Shown piece by piece: positions 26,920-34,833 of a stretch of 64,000 nt of DNA (position 1 is its first letter; each line of letters starts with the position of its first letter). The stretch comes from an uncultured Eubacteriales bacterium. GTDB taxonomy: Bacteria; Bacillota; Clostridia; Oscillospirales; CAG-272. A program made the translations under genes and the position numbers. Where the stretch lies: the NCBI GenBank assembly GCA_934373635.1, contig CAKROZ010000001.1, positions 124,001-188,000 of the forward strand, in the 5' to 3' direction. A model generated the notes under the pieces. The model was not told the DNA's origin and searched no databases. It saw only the letters and a list, made by a program, of their open reading frames with translations.

Positions 26920-28050
26920 ATGAGTTACGAACAGGAAACGGAGGAAGCGGTTGCCGCGTTTCGCACGCTTCTTTGCGAGCAGCTTGCCCGCACGGAGCGG
27001 ATGGAGAGCGCCGCCTCACCGAAGGAATATACAAAGAATACCCCCGTCCGCATCGGCATCATCGGCGGGGACGGCATCGGACCGCGAATCGTGGATGCGG
27101 CGGAGCGGGTGCTCGGACGCCTTCTTTCCGAAGAGCTGTCGACGGGGAGCGTGACGCTTCACCGCATTGAGGGACTGACGATCGAGAACCGCCTTGCCAA
27201 GGGGGAGACGGTGCCGCGCGAGGTCATGGAGGAGATCCTGACCTGTGACGTCCTTTTGAAGGGACCGACCACGACCCCGAAAGGCGGAAAGACCGAGAGC
27301 GCGAACGTCGCTCTCCGCCGCGCCCTCGACCTGTATGCGAACGTGCGCCCCGTCCGCCTTGCGGCGGAAGGGGTCGAATGGACGTTTTTCCGCGAGAACA
27401 CCGAGGGAGAATACGTCCTCGGCAGTCGCGGGATCACGATCGGCGATCGGCTCGCGATGGATTTTAAGGTCACGACCCGTGCGGGCACCCGACGCATCGC
27501 TCGCGCCGCCTTCACCTACGCGAAGGAGAACGGGAAGAGCAGGGTCGCTATCGTCACGAAGGCGAATATCATGAAGAAGACGGACGGCGCTTTCTCCGCC
27601 ATCTGCCACGAGGTGGCGGAGGAATTCCCGGGCATTACGGCGGAGGACTACTACGTGGACATCATGAGCGCGAACCTCGTGAATCCCGCCGTCCGCAAAA
27701 ATTTCGAGGTCTTCCTCCTCCCGAATCTCTACGGCGATATTCTCACCGATGAGGCGGCGGAGCTGCAAGGGGGCGTCGGCACGGCAGGGAGCGCGAACCT
27801 CGGCGACCGCTACGCGATGTTTGAGGCGATCCACGGCTCCGCCCCCCGCATGATCGAGGAGGGGCTCGGCGATTTCGCGAGTCCCGAGAGCATTCTCCGC
27901 GCGACTGTCATGCTTCTGCACCATATCGCCCGCCACGTGGCGGCGGAGCGCCTTGAACGGGCGCTCGATGCGGTACCCGTGCACGCGGACGGCACACGCC
28001 GTGGCGCGACGACGGCAGACTACACCGCCGCCCTTCTTGCCCTTCTCTGA
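26920..28050 (+). CDS. Isocitrate dehydrogenase (isocitrate/isopropylmalate dehydrogenase family)
   Basis: The 376-residue protein has the nucleotide and substrate motifs of the family: 'IGIIGGDGIGPRIVD', 'LLKGPTTTPKGG', 'YANVRPVR', 'FFRENTEGEYV' and a metal-binding 'DILTDEAAELQGG'. It is longer at the N-terminus than usual by about 45 residues. The context after aconitase indicates oxidation of isocitrate to 2-oxoglutarate; the family length suggests the NAD-type enzyme. 3-isopropylmalate dehydrogenase is less likely because no leuCD genes are present. The operon ends with a terminator at 28110. Confidence 0.88.
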   Translation: MSYEQETEEAVAAFRTLLCEQLARTERMESAASPKEYTKNTPVRIGIIGGDGIGPRIVDAAERVLGRLLSEELSTGSVTLHRIEGLTIENRLAKGETVPREVMEEILTCDVLLKGPTTTPKGGKTESANVALRRALDLYANVRPVRLAAEGVEWTFFRENTEGEYVLGSRGITIGDRLAMDFKVTTRAGTRRIARAAFTYAKENGKSRVAIVTKANIMKKTDGAFSAICHEVAEEFPGITAEDYYVDIMSANLVNPAVRKNFEVFLLPNLYGDILTDEAAELQGGVGTAGSANLGDRYAMFEAIHGSAPRMIEEGLGDFASPESILRATVMLLHHIARHVAAERLERALDAVPVHADGTRRGATTADYTAALLALL

Positions 28051-28109
28051 CGATTTTCGGGGTACTCTGCAAGATTGGTCTCGGTATGCGGAAACATGCA
28101 GAAACAAAG

Positions 28110-28163
28110 ACGAACCGTAGTAAGTGGATTTTGAACATCCTCCTTGCGACGGTTCGTTTTTTG
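28110..28163 (+). terminator. Terminator of the citrate operon
   Basis: ACGAACCGT and ACGGTTCGT form a perfect 9-bp base stem, extended by imperfect pairing (GTAAG with CTTGC, GGAT with ATCC) and followed by TTTTTTGCTTTTT. It lies between the convergent isocitrate dehydrogenase and DUF308 genes. Confidence 0.8.
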
Positions 28164-28271
28164 CTTTTTATTATTGCGTGAATTTCATGATAATTGGAAG
28201 GAGCCGTTCTGCGTGACGGCATTTTGTTCGAAGAGATGAATATTCCTCACACGGTCGATGTCTTTTGTACT

Positions 28272-28883
28272 TTATTTGTTGCTCTTTTTGGACTTTTTGC
28301 CGCCCTTGTGCTCGGGACGGCAGAGGATGCCGTAGGTGATGAGCGCCGCGCCGAGTAGGAGCAGAAGGATCACGAAGATCCAGAGGATCTGCTCGTCGGT
28401 GAAGAGGGGCTTCGCGAAGCAGTAGGTGCCGAAGGCGACCATCAGAATGGCAACGCCGAGCCACCAGACGGGATAGGGCTTCGAATTCCCACCGCGATAG
28501 TAGTACGCACGGAAGATCTCCACCGTGCCGCGGCAGAAGAGGCAGAGCCCGAGAATGGCGCAGGCGCCCGAAATGTTGATGACCTTGAACTGCGAGAGAA
28601 TACAGCCGAGCGCAATGAGGAAGATCGCGAGGAATTCGACAAGCGTCAGCACGAGCACCGCACCGCGCGAGCCGTGCAGGATCTTCGGGAAGAGGAAGGT
28701 GAAGAGGTAGACGAGAAGGACGGCGGCGATCATGAGGTTCAGCGCCGTCATGCCCCATGTCGAGAAGAAGACGTCGGTGTTCTTCCAAAAGGGGGCGAAC
28801 AGCACGGCGGCAATCACGGCGAGCGCGCCGAGAACGATGAAGAGCGGGTAATCTTTGCGGGAGGAGACAGTGAGTTTTTTCAT
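28272..28883 (-). CDS. DUF308/HdeD-like membrane protein
   Basis: The 203-residue protein has about six hydrophobic segments arranged in pairs, with short loops and a lysine-rich C-terminal tail (KKSKKSNK). This pattern matches the DUF308 (HdeD-like) family of small membrane proteins of uncertain role, in enterobacteria linked to acid resistance. It follows the DnaI-like gene by 34 bp and is probably the last gene of that operon. A second DUF308-like gene occurs at 42495-43115. Confidence 0.75.
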   Translation of the reverse strand: MKKLTVSSRKDYPLFIVLGALAVIAAVLFAPFWKNTDVFFSTWGMTALNLMIAAVLLVYLFTFLFPKILHGSRGAVLVLTLVEFLAIFLIALGCILSQFKVINISGACAILGLCLFCRGTVEIFRAYYYRGGNSKPYPVWWLGVAILMVAFGTYCFAKPLFTDEQILWIFVILLLLLGAALITYGILCRPEHKGGKKSKKSNK

Positions 28884-28917
28884 GGTTATATTTCCTTTCT
28901 TGTTAAAAAATGTAAAC

Positions 28918-29865
28918 TTAACGATACAATCTGTAATCTTTTCCGACGAATTGCAGGATCTGATACTGTGAGCCGATCATGCGGGAGTAGATGCGATCTT
29001 CGTAAATTTCGGTCAGCTTCTTGACCGAGAGATTGGTGGAGATCACGGTCGAGAGCCCTCGGTTCTCTCTCTCGTTCAGAAGGTTATACAGCACCGAGAC
29101 GGTGAAGGCGTTCGTAAATTCCGTGCCGAGGTCGTCGATCACGAGCAGGGTCACATCGAGGTACTTTTTCGCGCTCTGCTCGTCCTGCCCGTACCCCGAG
29201 CGAAAACGGTCGTGCTCGAACGCCGAGAGGATGTTCTGAATGGAGTCATAGAGAACATCGAAGCCCTGAGAGATGACGGTCTTTGCAATGGCGGTCGAAA
29301 GGTGCGTCTTTCCCGTTCCCGTCGGACCGATGAGGAGCAGATTGCCGCGGTTCTTCGGGAAGTTTTCGGCATAGGCTTTTGCCGCCTCGAAGTTTTGCAC
29401 CATCCTGCGGTATTCCTCCTCGCTCTCACGGTAGTGCGAGAGGTCGAAGTTTTCGAAGGATTGCGTCTCGATGAGGTTCCCGATGCCCGAGCTTCGGAGA
29501 TTCTCGCAGATGAGCGCCTCGCGCAGACAGTGACACATTTTCGTGTCGATATAGCCTGTGTCGTGGCAGTCGGGGCAGGCGTAGTGAACCTCGGTGTAGT
29601 CGCTCGGGTAGCCGTAGGAGAGCAGGAGCTCCCGCCGCTTGGCGCACAGCGCCTGATTCCGCTCTCTCACGGGCGTGATGTCCCCGCCCGAGAGCGCGGT
29701 GCGGAAGATCGTAAGCCCCGTGCGCGTCAATTCCGCGTCGATCTTTCGGATTTCGGGGAACTTCTCGCGCAGCTCTTCGTTGTGCAGGTCGGCTTCCCGC
29801 ACGGCGGCGAGGCGCTTTGCCTCCAGAGCCTCTTTGACTTTTTTGTAGTTATCGGAGATGTACAT
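28918..29865 (-). CDS. dnaI: Primosomal helicase loader, DnaI/DnaC-type AAA+ ATPase
   Basis: The 315-residue protein has an N-terminal helical region and a zinc-binding cysteine set (CPDCHDTG...CHC, about residues 95-115). An AAA+ ATPase domain follows with Walker A GPTGTGKTH and Walker B LLVIDDLG. This matches the DnaI/DnaC helicase loader that places the replicative helicase at origins and stalled forks. The gene lies immediately downstream of a DnaD-domain gene, a typical Bacillota primosome pair (15 bp gap). Confidence 0.92.
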   Translation of the reverse strand: MYISDNYKKVKEALEAKRLAAVREADLHNEELREKFPEIRKIDAELTRTGLTIFRTALSGGDITPVRERNQALCAKRRELLLSYGYPSDYTEVHYACPDCHDTGYIDTKMCHCLREALICENLRSSGIGNLIETQSFENFDLSHYRESEEEYRRMVQNFEAAKAYAENFPKNRGNLLLIGPTGTGKTHLSTAIAKTVISQGFDVLYDSIQNILSAFEHDRFRSGYGQDEQSAKKYLDVTLLVIDDLGTEFTNAFTVSVLYNLLNERENRGLSTVISTNLSVKKLTEIYEDRIYSRMIGSQYQILQFVGKDYRLYR

Positions 29866-29880
29866 GCGGACTCCTTTCGG

Positions 29881-31131
29881 TTATGTTCGTTTCTGACGGT
29901 CGTCCCGCTCGGGCGCGGTGCCGCCCGTAGCCTTCGCGGCGTCCCCGTCGCATGTGTCCTTTGCGTCGTCGACGTCCGATTTTGCGGTCGTCTTCACGTC
30001 GGTAGCGTCCGATCTTGAGGTCGTTTTTGCATTGGCGGTATCGCCCGACCTTGCGGACATTTTCGTATCGGAAGAGTCACCCGACCTTACGGAAGCTTTT
30101 GCATCGGTAGCGCCGCTCGACCCGACAGATGTCTTTGTATCGGTAGCACCACTCGCTTGTTTGGTTGTCCCCGCATCGGATCTTGCGCCGCCGTAGCTGC
30201 GCTCGAGGGCGAGGCGGAAGGCTTCCTCGGGGTCGAAGGTGCCGAGACGTTCTTTTTCCTTGCTCTTTTGCGGCTTGCCTTTCGCCTTCGCGGAGGCTTC
30301 CGCACGGTGCTCTTCGTTATAGCGCTCACATTCCGCGAGGGTGTGAAGCCCCGCGGCGTTCCACGCGGTGAGAATCTTATCCATATAATCGCTCGATGCC
30401 TTGCCCGTGTTGCCGACCGTGATGTCGTAGGCTTTCGTGATGATGTCGTCGGCGTAGCCGTAGACCTCCGTCCAGCGGGCGAAACGTTCCTTTTCGCTCG
30501 GGGAGAGCGCGCGACCGTAAATGCCGAGGATGCGGCGCACCGATCGCTCCCATTCTCCCGCCGCGTCGCGCAGGCGGAAATGCTCGTTCAGCGCGTCGAT
30601 GGTCTCAATGCCCTCGTCTGCGAGACGGAGCGCCGTGTTGACAAGGCGGTTGACCGTCGTTCGTCCCTCCATGCTGTGACGCACGAGGTCGGACAGCAGG
30701 GTGACGATGTACTCTTCGGTCAGCCCGTACTGCGTATACAGGGCGGTGATGTTGTGCGCGTCCTTACCGCTCAGTGTCGGCTTGCCGAGAAGGCGTGCAC
30801 ATTCCTCCATGAGGGAGGCAAGCTCGCCGTCGCGGATGGTGCGCGCCACCTCGGCGGCACTCTCCTCGCGGAGCTCTCCCGCGCGCAGTCGGGAGGGGAA
30901 TTCATGACGGACATTCCCCGAGGGTAGCTCCGTCGCCTCCCAATAGGCAAGGGATGCGCGTACTCGCGCGTCGCTCGCGCCGATGGCGCGGGCGATCTCG
31001 GAGACCTCGGGAAGCTCCCGACGGCAAAGACAGTATAAGAGGGTCGCGAGCTCCTCGCGCGTCGCTTCGGCGAGTGCCCCGCTCTCGGAAAGGTCGGCGG
31101 GCACGCACCCGTCTCTAAAATCAAGATTCAT
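29881..31131 (-). CDS. DnaD/DnaB-domain replication initiation protein with repeat tail
   Basis: Residues about 25-75 form a winged-helix-like region. Residues about 120-290 contain DnaD-type domains ('YTQYGLTEEYIVTLLSDLV', 'WTEVYGYADDIITKAYDI'). DnaD proteins remodel DNA and help recruit the helicase loader; the loader gene follows directly. The C-terminal 80 residues are a hydrophilic 12-residue tandem repeat (SGATDAKASVRS and variants), probably disordered. The start overlaps the end of rex by 11 bp, which suggests translational coupling. Confidence 0.9.
   Translation of the reverse strand: MNLDFRDGCVPADLSESGALAEATREELATLLYCLCRRELPEVSEIARAIGASDARVRASLAYWEATELPSGNVRHEFPSRLRAGELREESAAEVARTIRDGELASLMEECARLLGKPTLSGKDAHNITALYTQYGLTEEYIVTLLSDLVRHSMEGRTTVNRLVNTALRLADEGIETIDALNEHFRLRDAAGEWERSVRRILGIYGRALSPSEKERFARWTEVYGYADDIITKAYDITVGNTGKASSDYMDKILTAWNAAGLHTLAECERYNEEHRAEASAKAKGKPQKSKEKERLGTFDPEEAFRLALERSYGGARSDAGTTKQASGATDTKTSVGSSGATDAKASVRSGDSSDTKMSARSGDTANAKTTSRSDATDVKTTAKSDVDDAKDTCDGDAAKATGGTAPERDDRQKRT
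29966..30179 (-). repeat. 36-bp tandem repeat encoding the DnaD C-terminal tail
   Basis: Six units begin near 29966, 29999, 30032, 30068, 30104 and 30140 (on the plus strand each starts close to TCGGTAGC). Periods are 36 bp, with two shortened to 33. They encode 12-residue units such as SGATDTKTSVGS and GDSSDTKMSARS. Confidence 0.88.
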
Positions 31132-31858
31132 CCGACGCCTCCCGCTCCTTATCTTTTTCGTTTTCGTTTTCTTGGTTTTTGGTCTTGACGGCGTAGCAGA
31201 GGGTCATGAGCGAGTCGCCGAGGTGGATATTTTCCACCACCGTCCCGCTCCCGAAGGAGGAGGGAAGCTCCATATTCGCGAAATTCCAGATGCCGCGTAC
31301 CCCCGCGTCGGAGAGTGTGCGCGCCACGTCGTGCGCCGCCTCCTTCGGCACGGTCAGCACGCCGATGTCGGTGCCGTTGCTTTTGCAGTATTCAAAGAGG
31401 TCGTCGGTGTGATACACGGGGATCCCGTAGATCTCGGTACCGACAAGCTCGGGACGGATGTCGAACATCGCGGTGCGCGTCACCCCCCGTCGCTCGAACA
31501 TGTGCGTCGCGGCGAGCGCTCGACCGAGGTTGCCCGCGCCGACGATGACGGCGGTATAGCCCTCCGTCGTGCCGAGAAGCTCGCTGATCTTGCTGTAAAG
31601 ATACTTCGCGTTATACCCGTACCCCTGCTGACCGAAGCCGCCGAAGCAGTTGAGATCCTGTCGGATCTGCGAGGCGGTCACGTCCATGATCTTGGATAAC
31701 TCTCCCGAGGAGATTCGCATACGCCCTTGGCGGATGAGCTCGCCGAGGTATCGGTGATAGCGCGGGAGTCGCTTGATTACGGCGGGAGAAACGACGGGCT
31801 TCCCCACGAGCTCTTCCCGCTGTTCGAATGTGCCTTTCAGTTTGTCTATGCGTTCCAT
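31121..31858 (-). CDS. rex: Redox-sensing transcriptional repressor Rex (first copy)
   Basis: The 245-residue protein has the Rex winged helix (VVSPAVIKRLPRYHRYLGEL, then ISSGELSKIMDVTASQIRQD) and a Rossmann domain with GxGxxG (VIVGAGNLGRAL). It also has the typical FDI following the second strand. Rex senses the NADH/NAD+ ratio and represses fermentative genes such as adhE. Compared with typical Rex (about 210 residues) it has a 24-residue N-terminal extension and an acidic, charged C-terminal tail. It sits 36 bp after tsaD and overlaps dnaD. A second, shorter Rex is encoded at 51411. Confidence 0.94.
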   Translation of the reverse strand: MERIDKLKGTFEQREELVGKPVVSPAVIKRLPRYHRYLGELIRQGRMRISSGELSKIMDVTASQIRQDLNCFGGFGQQGYGYNAKYLYSKISELLGTTEGYTAVIVGAGNLGRALAATHMFERRGVTRTAMFDIRPELVGTEIYGIPVYHTDDLFEYCKSNGTDIGVLTVPKEAAHDVARTLSDAGVRGIWNFANMELPSSFGSGTVVENIHLGDSLMTLCYAVKTKNQENENEKDKEREASDES

Positions 31859-31894
31859 AGCCTTCCTTATCCTGTGATATGACTATAAAAGTTG

Positions 31895-32983
31895 TCAATT
31901 GACCGAATCTGCCGCGCTCGCATTGAGCGATGCGTCGGCGAGATGCCCTGCTTCGTATTCGTAATATCCCTGCGCCGCGATCATCGCGGCATTGTCTCCG
32001 CAGAGGGCGAGTGGGGGGAGAAAGAGGGGGATCCTCCGCACGCCCGCCACCTCGGCGAGCCTTGCGCGCAGGTGCGAGTTTGCCGCGACGCCTCCAGCCA
32101 CGACGAGGGAGGTGACCTTCTCGCGATCGAGTGCCGCGCCGATCTTTTTGGCGATCGCCTCCACCGCCTCATAGGTGTAGCGGGCGGCGAACGCCGCGCG
32201 GGGCACCTCCTCTCCGTTTTGCTCGAAGCGATGAAGCAGATTGATTGCCGCCGTTTTTAACCCCGAAAAGGAGAAATCGAGCGTCCCGTCCGCGAGCGCG
32301 GGGGAAGGAAGCGTAAGGGCGGGATCATGGTAGGCGGCACTTTTCCGATAGCGGGAGAAGACCTTGCCCCCCGCGCCGACCGCCTCCTCGAATCCGCGGG
32401 CGGCAAGCTTGTCAAAGCCCTGTCCCGCAGGATAGGGAATACCGATCAGGCGTCCCACCTTGTCGAAGGACTCGCCGATGGCGTCGTCCCGCGTCGTCCC
32501 GATGAGGCGGTAGTCGGTGTAGGAGTCGACACGGTAGATCGCCGTGTGTCCGCCCGATACCGCGAGGGCAAGGAAGGGAGGTGTCGGTACCCCCTCTCCC
32601 TCGCGGGGAAGGTAGGCGGCGGCAATGTGCCCCTTGATGTGGTCGACGGCGACGAGTGGGATGCCGTTCGCCACGGCAAGCCCTTTGGCAAAGTTGACGC
32701 CCACGAGGAGCGCACCGATCAGCCCTGGATTCGCCGTCACGGCGACGAGCCCGATCTCGGAGAGGGGCACGCCCGCCACCTCCAATGCTTCATATGTAAT
32801 TTCGGAGATCGCCTCGATGTGCGCGCGGCTCGCGATCTCGGGGACGACCCCGCCGTAAAGACGGTGCGTCTCGACCTGCGAGGCGACAATGTTCGAGAGG
32901 ACGCGGAAGGTTCCGTCTGCCTCCCGCGCGATGACCGAGGCAGAGGTTTCGTCGCAGGAGCTTTCAAAAGCGAGAATGTTCAT
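31895..32983 (-). CDS. tsaD: tRNA N6-adenosine threonylcarbamoyltransferase TsaD
   Basis: The start at 32983 gives the canonical N-terminus MNILAFESSCDETS; a longer frame to 33106 only reads through decayed repeats. The 362-residue ASKHA-fold enzyme transfers threonylcarbamoyl to A37 of tRNAs that read ANN codons. The metal motif HIKGH is present near residue 110. The ATP-binding segments 'VAGGVAANSHLRARL' and 'ALCGDNAAMIA' are intact. In many genomes it is near rimI and tsaB; here rimI lies upstream but no tsaB or tsaE is seen. Confidence 0.96.
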   Translation of the reverse strand: MNILAFESSCDETSASVIAREADGTFRVLSNIVASQVETHRLYGGVVPEIASRAHIEAISEITYEALEVAGVPLSEIGLVAVTANPGLIGALLVGVNFAKGLAVANGIPLVAVDHIKGHIAAAYLPREGEGVPTPPFLALAVSGGHTAIYRVDSYTDYRLIGTTRDDAIGESFDKVGRLIGIPYPAGQGFDKLAARGFEEAVGAGGKVFSRYRKSAAYHDPALTLPSPALADGTLDFSFSGLKTAAINLLHRFEQNGEEVPRAAFAARYTYEAVEAIAKKIGAALDREKVTSLVVAGGVAANSHLRARLAEVAGVRRIPLFLPPLALCGDNAAMIAAQGYYEYEAGHLADASLNASAADSVN

Positions 32984-33019
32984 CGTATATTCTTTCTTTG
33001 ACAGGGGCACATGCCCGAA

Positions 33020-33325
33020 GTCGCTGTTATTTTGGTTTTTCGTTGACGGAAGACGCACAAACGCACGTCTTATCGCCATTTCGTTTCTTCTTTCGGTAAA
33101 CGACACATAGGCTTCCGCCTTCCGCCGTTATTCCGATTTTCCCTTCGGCAGAGGACGCATACACTCGCGCCCGCCGCCACTTTTTGCTTTTCCTTCGGTG
33201 GAAAGCGCATAAGACTTGCGCCCACCGTCATTTTGACTTTTCCTTCGGTAAACGACGCGAAGCCTTCCGCCTTCTGCCGTTATTTCGTCTTTTTCTTCGG
33301 CAAGCGGCGCATGAGCACCGCATCT
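33020..33325. repeat. 50-53 bp tandem array of decayed rimI 3' ends
   Basis: Six units carry a TTCGG(T/C) landmark at about 33039, 33092, 33144, 33194, 33244 and 33296, so spacings are 53, 52, 50, 50 and 52 bp. Read on the minus strand, each unit resembles the last codons of rimI: the real end encodes MRRLPKKKTK-stop and the copies encode variants such as SRRLPKEKSK-stop and MRPLPKGKSE-stop. The array fills the space between rimI and tsaD. Confidence 0.85.
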
Positions 33326-33921
33326 TCAGACGGATTTTTATAGTAATTTTTCCGCTCCGCATAACCTTCAAAACCGAAGGCGGTATAGAGCGCAATCGCC
33401 GCGGCGTTGCTACGTCTCACCTCGAGAAAGTACGCCGTGTCTTCGGGATGCTCCTCGAGCAGACGGGAGAGCAGGGCACGGGCAACACCCCTGCCGCGCA
33501 TCTCTTTGCGCACCGCAATGCGCAGGATCTCCGACTCCCCCGCGATCATCGTCGCGAGAAGGTAGCCGCCCGCCTCGCCGTCCGAGAGCGCGAGATAATT
33601 TTTCGCAAAGGATTGGGAAAGCATCGGGCGAAGTGCCTCTTCGCGGTACGGCGTCCGAAAACATTCGGCTTCCATCGCGAGAAGGGAAGAAAGGTCGCTT
33701 TCCTCCGCACTTCTGACCGCAACCTCGGGTACGCCGCCTTTCGCTTTTGCAGCATCGTCGGAGAGCATCGTTTCTTTTGCTCCCGTCGCTTTGTCGGAGC
33801 GGGGCGCGTCTTTTATACCTATCCCCTCACAAAAGAGCGGAGGCGTATTTTCCGCTCCTCCTCGGGCACCGAAGGTCGGCGTCGCGCGGGAAGCTTCACT
33901 GTTTGATGTCGCATCAGTCAA
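33280..33921 (-). CDS. rimI: GNAT N-acetyltransferase, RimI-like
   Basis: The acetyltransferase domain starts near 'VPEVAVRSAEESDLSSLLAM' and contains the acetyl-CoA motif RGRGVARALLSRLLEE and the C-terminal 'NAAAIALYTAFGFEGYAERKNYY' typical of RimI (ribosomal protein S18 N-terminal acetylation). The longest frame starts with TTG at 33921, overlapping galU by 8 bp, and would add about 65 low-complexity residues. An ATG at 33768 would give a RimI of normal size. Which start is used is unclear. The 3' end is the parent unit of a tandem array. Confidence 0.85.
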   Translation of the reverse strand: MTDATSNSEASRATPTFGARGGAENTPPLFCEGIGIKDAPRSDKATGAKETMLSDDAAKAKGGVPEVAVRSAEESDLSSLLAMEAECFRTPYREEALRPMLSQSFAKNYLALSDGEAGGYLLATMIAGESEILRIAVRKEMRGRGVARALLSRLLEEHPEDTAYFLEVRRSNAAAIALYTAFGFEGYAERKNYYKNPSEDAVLMRRLPKKKTK

Positions 33922-34795
33922 GGGTCTTGACGAATTCCTTGAGAAACGCCCGGAAAGCCTCGCCCGTCTCGGGATGCTCGCATCCGCGCACGACGTTTGC
34001 CGTCAGGAAGCCGAGCTTCGCGCCCATGTCGTAGCGCACGCCCTCAAAGTTGAGCGCGAGAATGCCGTCCGCCCGCGCCTTTTGTGCCATCGCGTCGGTC
34101 AGCTGATACTCGCCGCCCGCTCCGGGGGGCAGCGCGTCGATGAGGTCGAAGAGGTCGGGAGTCAGAAGCACCCGCCCGAGAATCGAATAGTTGGAGAATT
34201 CCTGCCCGGGCTTCGGTTTTTCGATCATGTCGGTGCAGGAGAAAAGGTCGGTGCGCCCGTCGACGGGCTCAATTTTCAGAGAGCAGTATTTCGCGACGTC
34301 CGCCATCGGGACGGGCTTGACACCGACGACCGGTTTTTTGTAGGTCTCATATACGTCAATCATCTGACGGCAGACGGGCGTCTTCGAGAAGATGATGTCG
34401 TCCCCGTAGAGAACGAGGAAGGGCTCGTCCCCGACAAAGGTACGCGCCCGCCCGACCGCGTGACCGAGACCCTTGGTCTCCTTCTGACGGAGAAAGTAGA
34501 TGTTCGCCATGTTCGCGATCTCGCGAAGGCGTTCGGCTTCCGCGATCTTTCCCTTTGCGCGCAGGGCGTCGCCGTATTCGATCGAGAGGTCAAAGAAGTC
34601 CTCCATCGCCTCCTTGTCGCGGTTGGTGATGATGAGGATCTCCTCGATCCCGCTCTTCACCGCCTCCTCGACAAGATAGTAGACGGCGGGAAGATCGACG
34701 ATCGGGAGCATTTCCTTCGGTACCGCATGGGAGATGGGGAGCATACGCGTGCCGAGCCCTGCGGCGGGAATAATGGCTTTTCTTACGGTTTTCAT
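33914..34795 (-). CDS. galU: UTP--glucose-1-phosphate uridylyltransferase
   Basis: The 293-residue protein has the nucleotidyltransferase signature 'KAIIPAAGLGTRMLP', the family motif 'PKEMLPIVDLPAVYYLVEEA', and the catalytic-site segments 'YGDDIIFSKTP' and 'VGVKPVPMADVAKYC'. It makes UDP-glucose for cell-surface glycans and glycolipids. AAGGAG precedes the ATG. It lies 38 bp after nrnA and is probably co-transcribed with rbfA-nrnA upstream and rimI-tsaD downstream. Confidence 0.95.
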   Translation of the reverse strand: MKTVRKAIIPAAGLGTRMLPISHAVPKEMLPIVDLPAVYYLVEEAVKSGIEEILIITNRDKEAMEDFFDLSIEYGDALRAKGKIAEAERLREIANMANIYFLRQKETKGLGHAVGRARTFVGDEPFLVLYGDDIIFSKTPVCRQMIDVYETYKKPVVGVKPVPMADVAKYCSLKIEPVDGRTDLFSCTDMIEKPKPGQEFSNYSILGRVLLTPDLFDLIDALPPGAGGEYQLTDAMAQKARADGILALNFEGVRYDMGAKLGFLTANVVRGCEHPETGEAFRAFLKEFVKTLD

Positions 34796-34833
34796 GATGC
34801 GATCTCCTTATAATGATAAGTATACTTTACAAT

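Noticed and set aside
32984..33106. N-terminal extension of TsaD
   Set aside because: The extra codons are read-through of the decayed rimI repeat; the canonical TsaD start MNILAFESSCDET is at 32983.
33020..33325. CRISPR array between rimI and tsaD
   Set aside because: Units are contiguous and degenerate with no unique spacers, and they translate as copies of the rimI end. No cas genes are present.
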